DNA of 64,000 nucleotides, from assembly GCA_949752745.1 (NCBI GenBank), contig OX457024.1, positions 112,577,414 through 112,641,413 on the forward strand. The letters are read 5' to 3'. Positions within the stretch are counted from its first letter, which is position 1; every line of letters begins with the position of its first letter. A program made the translations under genes and the position numbers. Of this stretch, positions 11,176-27,139 are shown one piece after another. The DNA comes from Protula sp. h YS-2021. Its lineage: Eukaryota; Annelida; Polychaeta; Sabellida; Serpulidae. The notes under the pieces are model-generated. The model saw only the letters and a program-made list of their open reading frames with translations, searched no databases and was not told the DNA's origin.

Positions 11176-11432
11176 GGAAGGTTAATGTTCGGGAAAACAA
11201 TCCTCATATACAGTTGGGACCACATGATTGACAGGCTACGTGACTAATGATGATTGACAGGTCACGTGTATAATGACGTCATGATGATTGATAGGTGACT
11301 TAGGGTTATGCCTCCTAGGAGGGGAGGGGGAGAGAGGGGGTCGGTACATATTATGTCCTGGGGGAGGAGGGAAGGGGGGTCTGATGACGTCACTTTCTAT
11401 TTTCGGACGCCCATTTCTCCCCTAATCGTAAC

Positions 11433-11771
11433 CAAGTGACCAGGTCGGCAGGATACTCACATTACATTATATGTAATGTCTAGTGTTCTTATGTCTGTGA
11501 TGATCTCTACTAGTAGTCTTAACTCTATAATGTTTTATTCAACCTTTATTTAATTTTCTAATGGTTCAGTCACATTGTTCTGCGCTTAGAGCTAATGTAG
11601 ATTAGGCGCAATATAAATGTAATGAATAATAATAATAATAATAACACGCTGGCGTCTATGTGTTAGGAGTTCGCATATCCATGAGACAAGTGCAGGGTGT
11701 AAGTTGTAACTGTTGTAACCGTTCTAGCAATATATTAGATTGATCATATCGAACACTTTTAAATTGTCTGG
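11433..11771. other. Gene-free stretch
   Basis: No coding signal is seen. A short AAT microsatellite lies at about 11625-11643. Confidence 0.5.
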
Positions 11772-12720
11772 TCATAGACTTTTGACGTTTCCTTGTCGAG
11801 TTTTGTCGGTAACTTGGGACCAGTTATGCAGTATTGCCACATGTGTACCATAGATGTTTTTCAGGGCTCCAAACTGAATGAGATCAATAGCATCAGTGAG
11901 GCTCTCTAAAATTCAATTATAAATAAAACACTATATTTCAGATAACACGAGTGAGTAAAATTGGACGTAGGTAAATCTTTTGAGGGATTCACATTTGGGA
12001 CTGGCATACAAATGGTCGATTTCCACAGTTTCCGGAAAACTCCTCTTCAGCTATTGACTTGCTAAAAACTTACGTAAGAGGCTGTGACAGGATGAATCAC
12101 AGTCTCTTAGTACCCTGTCTAGAGAGCTGTTATTAGGTTCTGTTTTCTGTTTTCTGGCTCATAAATGCTTCTTCAATTTTCTGTTAAAGAGATTTCGCAG
12201 ACGGTTGTGTTCTTGTTTATCGCAAGAGGAGAATAAATCGTGACAGTTTTCATTCAGGGTGAGCAAATGTCCTGCGATCCGAAGCTTCTGCTGGAAACGA
12301 TCCAACAAATCGGGTGTTACACTGCTTCATTTCATTTTGATGTCCAATTCTGTCATTCTGTTTTTCTGACAGCTGACATATCAAACCATAAGCTGATGAC
12401 GGTCCCTTGCAATAATGTTCTTGCAATTTGCAATTAGATCAATCTCTGCCATCAGCTTGCTGTAGTAATCATCTTCGGATTCTTCCCCTTATAATCATAA
12501 AAACGTCCAGTTTTCGCGTAAGCAGGTGCCCATAATCAGTTTCATAGATACCTTGTACGACCCCAAGCAAGCACCCGATACGACGTCATCTGGTTGACAC
12601 TGCATACAAATATGTCTCAGGTAGACTTGTTCTAAAAGCCCATCCTCAGCCTGTAGTGCTTGCAGCATCTTCACGATAATGGAAATAATGAGCGTTGCTT
12701 GAGGTTCTTCGGATCATCTC
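11772..12720 (-). pseudogene. Unrecognised spliced gene remnant
   Basis: On the minus strand, coding-like sequence runs from about 12720 to 12074. Pieces include EDGLLEQVYLRHICMQCQ, SEDDYYSKLMAEIDLIANC and FQQKLRIAGHLLTLNENC. At 12074 it meets a GTAAGT donor in phase 1. The matching acceptor TTTTAG precedes 11905, and the last exon (11905-11772) continues in the same phase for 44 codons (DAIDLIQFGALKNIYG) to a stop. At least one in-frame stop (around 12157) and two frame shifts upstream mark it as decayed. I do not recognise the family. The phase-consistent junction is the main reason to believe it was a gene. Confidence 0.35.
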
Positions 12721-12728
12721 TAATGCCA

Positions 12729-12930
12729 TACCCAGTAAACATACCCAACGGTCATACCTTCTAAAACATATTTTATAGACATACCTTGTAAAACATACCT
12801 AACGGAGATAAGGTATATATTGCTGGTTATTACGCGTATTTTATTAAGGATGGCCCTTAGGTATGTTTTCTTAGATATGCCATTAGGTATGTTTTCCTAG
12901 GTATGGCTGTAAGGCATGTTTTACAAGATG
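12729..12930. repeat. Imperfect inverted repeat (possible MITE)
   Basis: The left arm carries TTGTAAAACATACCTAACGG twice in variant form. The right arm carries the reverse complement, TTAGGTATGTTTTCCTAGG, and ends GGCATGTTTTACAAG. About 200 bp in all and non-coding, it looks like a small palindromic element. Confidence 0.5.
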
Positions 12931-13753
12931 TTACGTAATATATCAATTGACTCAAAAGCACATTAGAAAAGCTGCAGAAATTGGAGAAATTGCATTGATC
13001 TTTTACATTGATCATATTATGTGTAGTTACACCGGAATATTGCTTTGACGTGCATTGATTTCATTGCTCATGGAATTTTCATATTGAGTAGAAATATGCC
13101 TCAGTAATTACATTTCAGATTACTTTAAAGCTCATTGTTGATATGCACATACTAGGAGTGCGTAAGATAGAAGGGACATAGTAAGTGCAATTGCTACAAG
13201 ATACAGGTTTGCCACTTTCAGCGCTTAATTAGTTTTATTTACGATTATAAATTTTTAAATATTTTTATAAAAATAAAATAGAAGTCTACGCTATAAATAA
13301 TTGTTTATTTTCCAGTAAACATCTAACAATTTAATATATTAAATCTGCATATAAAATGTATCATAAATGAAAACAGTTGAAACCGACATTTAAGTATCGT
13401 AAAGTAAGAAATATCAAAAAGTAGGGTCCTTTGCAGTGACTTTGGATGCAAAAGCAGAGGGCATGGCTGCACTACATAGGGAGAATAAATTTTAAATATT
13501 GCACTCAAGTAAATCAATGCATGTGCGCTTTTTTATTTTTTATTTTTTTGGTTTGGGGGGGGGGGTCAAAAAGTTAATATTTATTTATATCCGCAAAGAC
13601 GTGTAAAGCGATTCGTATTGTTGCTGGAATCGATATCTGCTAATAGTAACTATGATAAATAAATATTGACTTAGTGAAACGACTGATTTGGAAATCGACC
13701 AAAGAGATTGTCAAACAGCAACTATTATTATTGTTGTTCAGTCGGACGTCAAA
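12931..13753. other. Upstream region of the first C1q gene
   Basis: AT-rich, with a G run at about 13554-13563. No further gene is seen and no clear TATA box was found. Confidence 0.4.
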
Positions 13754-18556
<4,803 letters not shown>

Positions 18557-21500
18557 GAAAAAATGTTACAAAGCTTTTTAAAAACGGCTATTTTTTGTAA
18601 CGAATAGCTTTTGTTTTCAAAGGTAAACATATAAACTACCAAGTTGAAATCATACTTTGATTAACAATTATGCTAATTTCATGAAATCAGACGTAAACTC
18701 TGGTTAAATGCGTGTCTGTTTTTTAAAAAGCTCAACACGCCATCTAGTTATTCTGAAAATTCGTTATGATGCACAAGCAAAATCACAAATTAAATGTTTT
18801 AAAATTTTATTAAGGCGTATGAAAATAAATGTCGATTTGCTTGAATTTCGTTTTTATATTGCTTCTTTAAAATCCGTCAAAACTATTAAACAAATATATA
18901 CGATTATGTTTCAGCGATGAATGCTCTAAGATACATATCGATGAAATCAAGAAAATAGAATAATTTTCACGTCACCTATGCATACCTAAACTGTTTGAAA
19001 GATTTTCTTATTCAGCTTTAATTAGGCTTCAAGACAGGCTCTTATTACTTCTTTTTCCCTTCATAATGAAAACTAATGCAAAATTATACTTGTCTGTTGA
19101 GAAAGAAGCGAGAGAGAACAACCTCATATAATATCGATCGTCCTCACAACCATGAAAGATCTTTCTTGACGCATCCTCCAATCACTTCGTGCGATTTATG
19201 TTAGAAATAAAGCAAGTGCAAATTTTATAAAGTCTAATAACTCAACCTTAAAATATATAAAAGGTCTTTCTCTGAAGCCTGTAAGTACCATCAATCAATT
19301 TATATTGTCAAAGAACTGCTATAAGTTTCAGTACTTAATACTCAAAAGTACCATATACTGCACATAACATTACGGCTATCTCTGCGTGTTTAGCAGCTCC
19401 GGCAGAAATCAACGTCTTTATATGCCACCTGCTTCTAATTACTATCTGTTGATCCAATCCCTCTCCTCCAGTGGCACCTGCGATATGACCATACCATGTG
19501 ACCAGATAGATTTGGGCGGAAAATAAACAGGAAAGCTGACGGCAAGTCGATCTGTCTGATTTTCCGTCCTAAAACATATGAAATAGAACATATGTCGCCA
19601 TAATTATAGCTCCAGGTGCTGCATAGCAATAATAAACTTTGGGAAACTAACCAACAAGTTATCTCCTTTGTCACTTTTAGAGATATTTATTAGCTTCACT
19701 CGCCAATTTAACGGAAAACATATGAGCAATACATAGTGCTATGCACCAGGGTGTAGAGGTATATTAAATTGACTTCGATAATGTTTGTGCCAGCTCGAAG
19801 CGCATTGCAATAAAGTGGTAAGCGCCAAGTAGAGTCTTGTGTGTTTTAACTTCACAACAGATTTCACATCATTCCGACTGCAGAAGGATATGTGTGAATA
19901 AATATTGGTTTATTTTTAACTCTTCTGAGTTGATTGAACTCCCTTTTAGTTCTTTAAATCGTTTAGATCTAAGATCGTTTTAGAAGCTTTGGAATAATTG
20001 CCTGCTTTTTGATAAAAATAGGCGACATAGATATTCGAAATATTTCTATTTCTGTGCCGAACTGGAGTTACATATATATATATATCAATAAATATCCTTT
20101 AATATCGACATTTTGCTTTCTGAAATCTTTTCTTTTCACGATTTGTACTGTTATTTCTAAAATATTGCCGCTCATATATGGTTAATGGTCTATAAATACA
20201 TCCTGTACGACTTTCAAACGACCACGCTTTTTTCCTTTGAATAGTTTGAATAGCTTCAGCTGTGTTGTAAAGAATTTCTTAAGAACTGCCTCACTGATTA
20301 AACAATTCATCCATTTGTCTGGAAAATTTCTTTTTATCAGTTACTCTTAAATTTTATCCGGTTTCCTTTTACAGCCAATGTTATGCAAAACATATTTAAC
20401 TTTGTACCATATTAATTTCTTACTCCTATCCCATTTTTTTTAATTCTATTGCTTTCAACTCCTCATTCATCACCAAACCATTGCTGCTACATTGCACTTA
20501 GCAATTACATACCTTTCAACATCTCATCACTCTAAAACAATACATCCCTTTCAACAGACATATTCATCTAAACTGATATATTACTCTCAGTAAATTGTCC
20601 TTAGGTATATCGCAACAAATATATATCATGTAGTATAAAGTATAAAGAATATAAAGTATTGCTATACCAGACATTAAACTAGCAAGAGCGTCACGAATAT
20701 TATGCAGTTTATAAAACATTTAGTATATCATTCTTTGAAATTAACTTTTATATTTAAAACATCAGTTTGCATTATAAAATTAACAAGGCACTGATTTGCT
20801 AATGTGTCTGGGCATTTAAAACCAACAAATTAATTTAGATTGTTGTACAAGAGAATCGCCCTATTTGCTTACATTTTGTTAATTAACATTATATTGAAAT
20901 ATTTTATTAACTGAATTTAAACGAATAAAACATGAACAGACCACATTTAAGCAGCTTGATTTTTCCCGGTTGCTCGAAAATCAACAGGTCAATAAGAAAA
21001 TATTTATTCGCTTTTCACGAGCTCTTCTTCCATCCTTTAAAATATATGAACTGGATAAACTGGATAAACTCAAATGAAAGGGAAATAAACGTTTAGTAAC
21101 CAGAAAGACAGAGAAATAACTAAGGGGTAAAACAGGCCAAAAAAAAAATCGACGAAGAATGAGTATTTAGCCAGAATCAGCCTTGAGATGGAGCAAACAG
21201 AATTTTGAAGTGTGGAGGACTTCTGTTCTGAAAAAAAAGTTTTTTACTTAATAAATTCTGTATATTTAAGTCGTTTGAAATGCATTAAACAACAACAATT
21301 ACGCTGTCTTGAGCCATAAAATATATAACAGTAGTGAAAAATTGATAAGAAACTTTTGTACTGTTTTAAACGGTTGTTTTAGATTGAATAAAGTAAAAAG
21401 TGTTGCAATTCGTGAATTTCCATGCATAAACATTAATCTTTCAACCAATACTTCATTTAATGATAGCAAACTACGTTTTAACAACTTTTAAATTAAAGTT

Positions 21501-23092
21501 TTAAACAAAAACAAAGCAGTTTAAAAGGCAATTCAGGTGGAAATAAAAAAAATACAAGATATTGTGAGAATTAAAGATTTAATGATGGAGTGTGAGTCAC
21601 AATAAGAAAACAAGCCCCTCTTGTGAATCGCTAAAAAAAGGCAACTTCTCTTGAGATGAGAAACTTCTACTATTCATGCTAAAAATTCCCCCTCCATTAT
21701 GTCAACTTTTAATTGTAATTCTTCAAGAACCCTTCTTTTTTAACATTTTACACAATTCAAAAAATCAGAATAAAAAATCTAACTCTCCAATTTAGCCTAA
21801 TTTTGGGGAGAAGCCCCCATAGAAAATATCTGTACTGATCTTGAAGCGAATCAAATCCAAATCGCTGGCGAAGTAGCATGTTAAAACATGGCTGCCATAA
21901 GCAGTAAAAAATGCCTAATTGAGCCATTTTTTCATCGCTAAATGAACTAACTTTTCAAGACAAAATGTCCCAGTGAATATTTATGCAAAATCTGAAGATA
22001 ATCCGATCAGAATTTTAGAAGAAGAAGTATTTTTAAAGTTGTCCACCGAAAAATTATTAATTTACCATACATACTTACAGACGACAGATGCCCCCCCCCC
22101 CCCCCACTGATGTGATAAGATCAGCTCAAAGTCAACTGGTCTATAAAGGAAGGCACCAAAAATACCACCTGCTTCCAGGGCAGATGCTGGATATGGGCAC
22201 CCTTTATATAAGCACCCATTACATAACAAAAAAATTAACTAGAATTTACCAAGGTACTTCATTATTATCCCTCGATAAGTTAAGATGTATTATATATTTT
22301 TACAGTTTGTTTAAAGCCATTATTAGTAATGTTACGTGGATTTGGTTACTGCTGCAATGTCAATATGAAACGTTTTCTTATTGGTGAATGACTACAATAT
22401 CTTCTCAAAAAGGAAGAAACGGAGTGTGGAGCAAAAAACAACACCCTTCAGCCTGCAAACACCCAACCTTTCGATGTCGTTTTGACAGGGAGAGAATGTC
22501 TTCATTTAAGTTTTCGTATATCAAATGCAGTACTGCATATCGCTAAATCTCTGAGGGGGAAGATGTGAAGGAACTAACCCCTTTATTTCTCTCGCAAGAG
22601 ATGAGCTTTGTTTCTTCTCCCCCTTTTCCCATGAAAAAACATAAGGAGTGCATAAAGCAATATTGAGACGTATCTCCACTTAACTGGTTAACGGAATGCG
22701 CCAACAGGTACCTAGCAATCTTATTTTATGCACGTTAGAGACGTGTTTGCTTCAATGCAGGCCACATTCAATCAATGGTTATCACAGCTCAAAAGGGCTT
22801 ATTATAAAGCAGGAATATGCTGTGAAATGTCTATCAGTTGACATACAGAGCCATAAACTCTGAAATATTAAAGCAGATCTTGAATAAGTTACATCGTGAC
22901 ACATAGAGCTTTATTTGATTGTACGGAAACTAATAAAGGTAAGTGTCAATAAATATGATTGAAGTGATTGTTTATTTTTCAATACTATGTAGATATTTCT
23001 ACTCTGTAGTGTAATCTTTAATTTATTTATAAAAACAAACTAACAATTTTCTTTTGTAATGCAAGGTCTTGTTTTCTCTTACGTAGTTCAGT
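18557..23092. other. Intergenic DNA between the two C1q genes
   Basis: The 3' end of gene 1 extends to an AATAAA at 18824-18829. Beyond it the sequence is AT-rich. Short frames at 19435-19674 and 21299-21491 lack any family signature. A C run lies at 22090-22106. No gene is supported. Confidence 0.5.
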
Positions 23093-25101
23093 ATGATCCA
23101 CGTTCATCAAGTTCTAGTGCTTGTGGTGGCTTGTTGCGTACTGAACTTGGTAATGCTTTTATTAGTAACTAACTTAAACAATATTTATTTGAAACAGATT
23201 TGTTCTCAATTTCCGGGTAAAAAGAATAAAATAATCGAAACAGATTGCGCAATCTTAAAATATTTATTTGGTCCAGTAGATGTTAAGGCTCCGGGTTCGA
23301 ATCCGGCTAGGGGTGGTAAGCAGTTCTTGAACTTTTCCTTTGATTTCAGCAGCTAGGTAAATGCAGTGAGTTTAATTATCTATCACGGAAATCACGATAA
23401 ACATATTCTTTTTTCTGCTTGTATTTAATTTTCAGAATGCAAGTTATTATGATGACCATCCGGTTGAACGCGACATACTCTTCAGTATGAGATACATCGT
23501 TTTTACTGTTTCACCTAATTTTTCCTACAATAAACAACAAACAGCATAAACCTGGATGATCAATCTACACATAACATATTTTTTCTCAGTTGCTAAAATG
23601 CCTTCCATATATAATGAATCCACAATCTATTCAGTCATGGTTTTGCTATCGTTGCTTTATTCCGCCATTGGTTAATTCCGTCATTGCTTCATTCCGTCAT
23701 TGGTTAATTCTGCCATTGCTTAATTTCGCCATTGATTAATTCCACCATTGCTTCACTCTGCCATTGGTTAATTCCGCCATTGCTTCATTTCGCCATTGGC
23801 TAATTCCACATTTAAACAGAAATACTGATAGAAATAGTAAGACATAATGATTAAGAACAATTGGATTTTCTTTTTGTAGATATTCAAGACATTGCCTATT
23901 TTTTTCGTCAAATAAGACATGATATTTTATTATGTGACGATTTGACTCGAGTTGGGGGTTATCGTCTGATGTCAGCCAAATGGAAAAGGTACGATGGTAA
24001 GTAAGTGATAAATAGTAAATAAAACTGATAATACCGCACACATGGATATATCGGCAAGAGACCAAAAAAGTGAGAATGAACATCACGAAAGAGTGAAAGA
24101 AGTTTTCCGGATCAATCCATCTGTGAAAGTGGTTTAATTTTCTCTGCGATGCACTTTCTTCGTCATTTTGGCTCTAATAACGATATAAAAACCCATTTCA
24201 CTTGTTTAGCATGACTTCATATGCACAGCAATAATACCACGGGTTCTTTAGTACGAGCACTATGAACGAGTAATAATGAAATAGAGCTATATAGTTTGTG
24301 AATTAAGCTATGTCTGAGTTAATATTTCTCTTCTTACCCTTAAGTTTTTTTATCGAAATAACAAATTTGTAAATGTTTTACATTTATAAGTATTTTTATC
24401 AGAACAAAGAGAGTTCTAAAAACCTTGAAAATATATTTGTTTCAGCACACACAGCCATTACTACTGTTCAGAAAAGTAAGTTGCAGTATTTGAGAATTTT
24501 GTCTTGAAGATTCTAGAAATAAAAAAGTCAACTATTCAACTCTTTTTATTTTAACATTAAGTAAAAAATTTAACATTCTATTCGATAATAGATAATCGAT
24601 GAAATCTTTCAGAAATACATATTTTCTTACTTGGTCTGTCGCTGTTGTCATAGGGAGTAAGTCTCCAGTCAATAAAACGAAAAAATTATATAGATATAGG
24701 TAATTTTAAAATTTCATAAACATCTTTTTCCTATATTATAATTAATATACATTAAGTTAATTTTGTTTAGTTTACCTTGTAGTAATTTGACTTGTAAAAC
24801 ATCAAAATGGAGAATGGAGTCTTATTGCAAAAAATATATACCAAAAAATATACCACTTGCAAACTGATATAAAACAATGAGCAAATCTTTGTCCTAGTAA
24901 AATTTTTCAAGACAGGGATTAGAATAAGGGTAGAATATACCAGTACAAATGTATTAATTTATTTATTGATTTAGACTTTCATTTACTTAAATCAATAATT
25001 TATTCTATGCGAAATATTACGTCGACACAAAATGTGTCGACTTATTGTACAGCATTGTAAAAACAGCACTACACCATATATATATATATTTATATATATA
25101 A

Positions 25102-25187
<86 letters not shown>

Positions 25188-26303
25188 TTTAAACAACTTT
25201 TTATATCAAGTGACAAATGAGGTGAATTTGTGAAATAAACTGTGAAGATTTATTTCTAGTACTTTATTCTTTAAAACTTAAGAATAACCAGCGACAGAAG
25301 GGAAAATGAGGTTGGAACTGAGGGTTGGTAAAAGGGCAAACGTGAGGCAAATGTCTTGGGATTTTGGGTTTACACCCAATCGTCAAAACCTTTTCTTAAC
25401 TGTGCTGAATAAGGCTTATGGCACTAAACTAATTTTTTCTTAGTACAAGCCAAGCATTACGCCCGCACATCTGCAAGCCAAGCATCGTGACTGCACGCCC
25501 TTACATGGTTCCTTTACTTACGTGTATCAAAACACTGACCTCCTGCCTAAAGACATAGAGCTGCTTTTTGCTATATCTTACTTCCAGTATTTAATTGAAA
25601 TAATAATTTTCGATTTTAGTTTGAGCTGAATACTTTTGTTTTCGTGTTTTACTTTTCAGAAATAGAAGATGTTTTGAAACCAAAACCATGTAAGTATAAG
25701 ACATCCTTATTCTCTCTTGAACATTTATATTTGAAAAAAAAATCGATTGAGCTAAGCTTAATACGTGCGAAACAAATGACCACCAGGTCTTTTTGGACCA
25801 GCGAAACAAATGACTACCAAGTCTTTTTGGACCAATGTAGAATTTTACATTTTCCTTTGCCACTTCAATATTTTATTCATGTGCTGCTCAAATGGTTTAA
25901 TATATGCACGAGTGTAGTATTTAACAACTTGTGGCAAGACTCTGTGTATCGTTACAGCCCGTTAATCTTCAGTATAGGCAAATTTGTAAATATATGTAAT
26001 CATGTAGACGTCAATAAGAAGCATTTTGTTGGCATATTATATGGACTTATTTTTTTTACATATAATAAAATTTATGATTTAGGTAAATGAAAGTCTAAAT
26101 CAAAGTAAATACATCACAGTAGTATATTCTGTAACTAGTTTAATTTAAGATTTGGTAAATTTTACAAGCAGAAAGTCTTGTTTATTTAGAATATACTCCT
26201 AAAATGTATTAACCTGGACTTAGACTTTCATTTACTCGCTAGCAATTTTAAAAAGCGGTAATATGTCGTTAAAATTTATATAAAATTTGACAGATCCGCT
26301 GTA

Positions 26304-26390
<87 letters not shown>

Positions 26391-27139
26391 GCCTGTACAA
26401 CATAAATGTTAAATGAACAGATTGCTGCTGTGAAACAGCTGGAAAAGTAAGGGCAACAAATATAAACACTAAGTTGAAATTAATAGTGTTGAAACAGATT
26501 GGCAACTTAAACCAGGGAGATACCATGGAAATAAAACGCGTATATAGTCGGCTTATTATACATAATTTTACACCAATGCAACATATGTTGAATTATGGAC
26601 CAGCGTTAAAAACAGAAACTGTAAAAAAAACTACTGACTATTGAATACGTCTGGATGTGTTCATTGTTTATTGTGTTTATTGTTTATTTGTTCTTGTGTT
26701 TGCTTCAGTTGTTGGTTTCTTGGCAAGATCTGCTTATTGTCAAGAAAATAGCTCAGTGCTGGCCTTCAAAGAAGTAATTTTAAACAGTGGTGGACCCAAC
26801 AACGATCCAACATCAACATTTACTTGTCCTAAAACTGGTTTTTACTTTATAAGCGTTGTCTTTTTAAGTACCAACGATACTCTTTTTCCAGAACTGAATA
26901 TAATTGTGGGTGGACCCGCACTGTTCATGCATTCTTATCGTTATAAATCGCACACCACAGCAGGAAGTATCATTCACTATTGTCGACAAAGTGACAAAAT
27001 TTATCTCCAACATTCGGGTGTAGCTTGTCCGTTGTTGGATAATTCTCAACAGGAGGCACAGAATGCAATTAATGCCTCCTTTTCCAGTGCGTTTTCTGTG
27101 AAGTTACTTGGAACTAATACTAAAAGGTTTTTTCATTGA
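23093..27139 (+). CDS. Secreted C1q-domain protein 2 (six exons)
   Basis: Exons: 23093-23149, 23436-23484, 23880-23996, 24446-24475, 25660-25689 and 26709-27139, all AG/GT bounded. Phases are 0, 1, 1, 1, 1, and the total of 714 nt encodes 237 residues. Exon 1 is a 19-residue signal peptide ([19 protein letters not shown]), the same length as in the upstream paralogue. Exon 3 is 117 nt in both genes. Exon 5 (IEDVLKPKP) matches the paralogue's IEIMQNKPTPS. Exon 6 is the C1q head, starting [10 protein letters not shown] with [13 protein letters not shown] and ending [11 protein letters not shown]. Potential N-glycosylation sites are NASY in exon 2, plus NSSV, NDTL and NASF in the head. An extra 30-nt exon (24446-24475) has no counterpart identified in gene 1. 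An AATAAA is at 27392. It is probably secreted and trimeric, an innate recognition protein by analogy. Confidence 0.85.
23285..23316 (+). other. tRNA T-arm-like remnant in intron 1
   Basis: CCGGGTTCGAATCCGGC is a perfect T-stem and loop with a canonical B-box. No A-box or D arm is recognisable upstream, so at most this is the 3' end of a tRNA or tRNA-derived SINE. Confidence 0.3.
23646..23812 (+). repeat. 16/32-bp tandem repeat in intron 2
   Basis: About ten units of ATTCCGCCATTGGTTA alternate with ATTCCGCCATTGCTTC, making a 32-bp higher-order unit. It lies 70 bp upstream of the acceptor of exon 3. Confidence 0.85.
25076..25185. repeat. TA microsatellite in intron 4 of C1q gene 2
   Basis: About 110 bp of TA. 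Frames on both strands through it are artefacts. Confidence 0.95.
26304..26387. repeat. CA/TA compound microsatellite in intron 5
   Basis: About 18 bp of CA are followed by about 65 bp of TA. Confidence 0.95.

Larger units (their letters stand above)
974..11426. mobile_element. Composite long-terminal-inverted-repeat element, Polinton-related (inferred)
   Basis: Three copies of one 2.5-2.9 kb module are visible: 974-3790 (forward), 5765-8214 (reversed) and 8937-11426 (reversed). The outer two face each other. The outer ends read AGTAGGGGAGAAATAGGCGT on the left and, reversed, ATTAGGGGAGAAATGGGCGT on the right. They are flanked by CATAAC (968-973) and CGTAAC (11427-11432), a 5/6 match that could be a diverged 6-bp target duplication. 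Between the repeats lie a PC4-like gene, a zinc-finger gene on the other strand, and a second PC4-like copy. Gene types, long inverted repeats and 6-bp flanks fit Polinton/Maverick-type DNA transposons. No polymerase, integrase or capsid gene is present, so this would be a non-autonomous or deleted derivative. The internal third copy shows nesting or rearrangement. Confidence 0.6.
8937..11426 (-). repeat. Right long inverted repeat (copy C)
   Basis: Reversed relative to copy A and in the same internal order: ACATGT array (9029-9152), ~120-bp repeats (9250-9870), 44-bp repeats (9893-9985), TG run, minisatellite, two tRNA-like modules, GC-rich block, CRE (11274-11281) and the outer terminus at 11426. 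Similarity to copy A continues inwards through the PC4-like gene, to 8215. Confidence 0.75.

Noticed and set aside
22088..22387. 99-codon frame starting with Pro run
   Set aside because: Start lies in a C homopolymer; composition is intergenic and no domain is recognisable.
25644..26090. 148-codon plus-strand frame downstream of exon 5 of C1q gene 2
   Set aside because: It includes the 30-nt exon but runs through the GTAAGT donor into intron; no domain.
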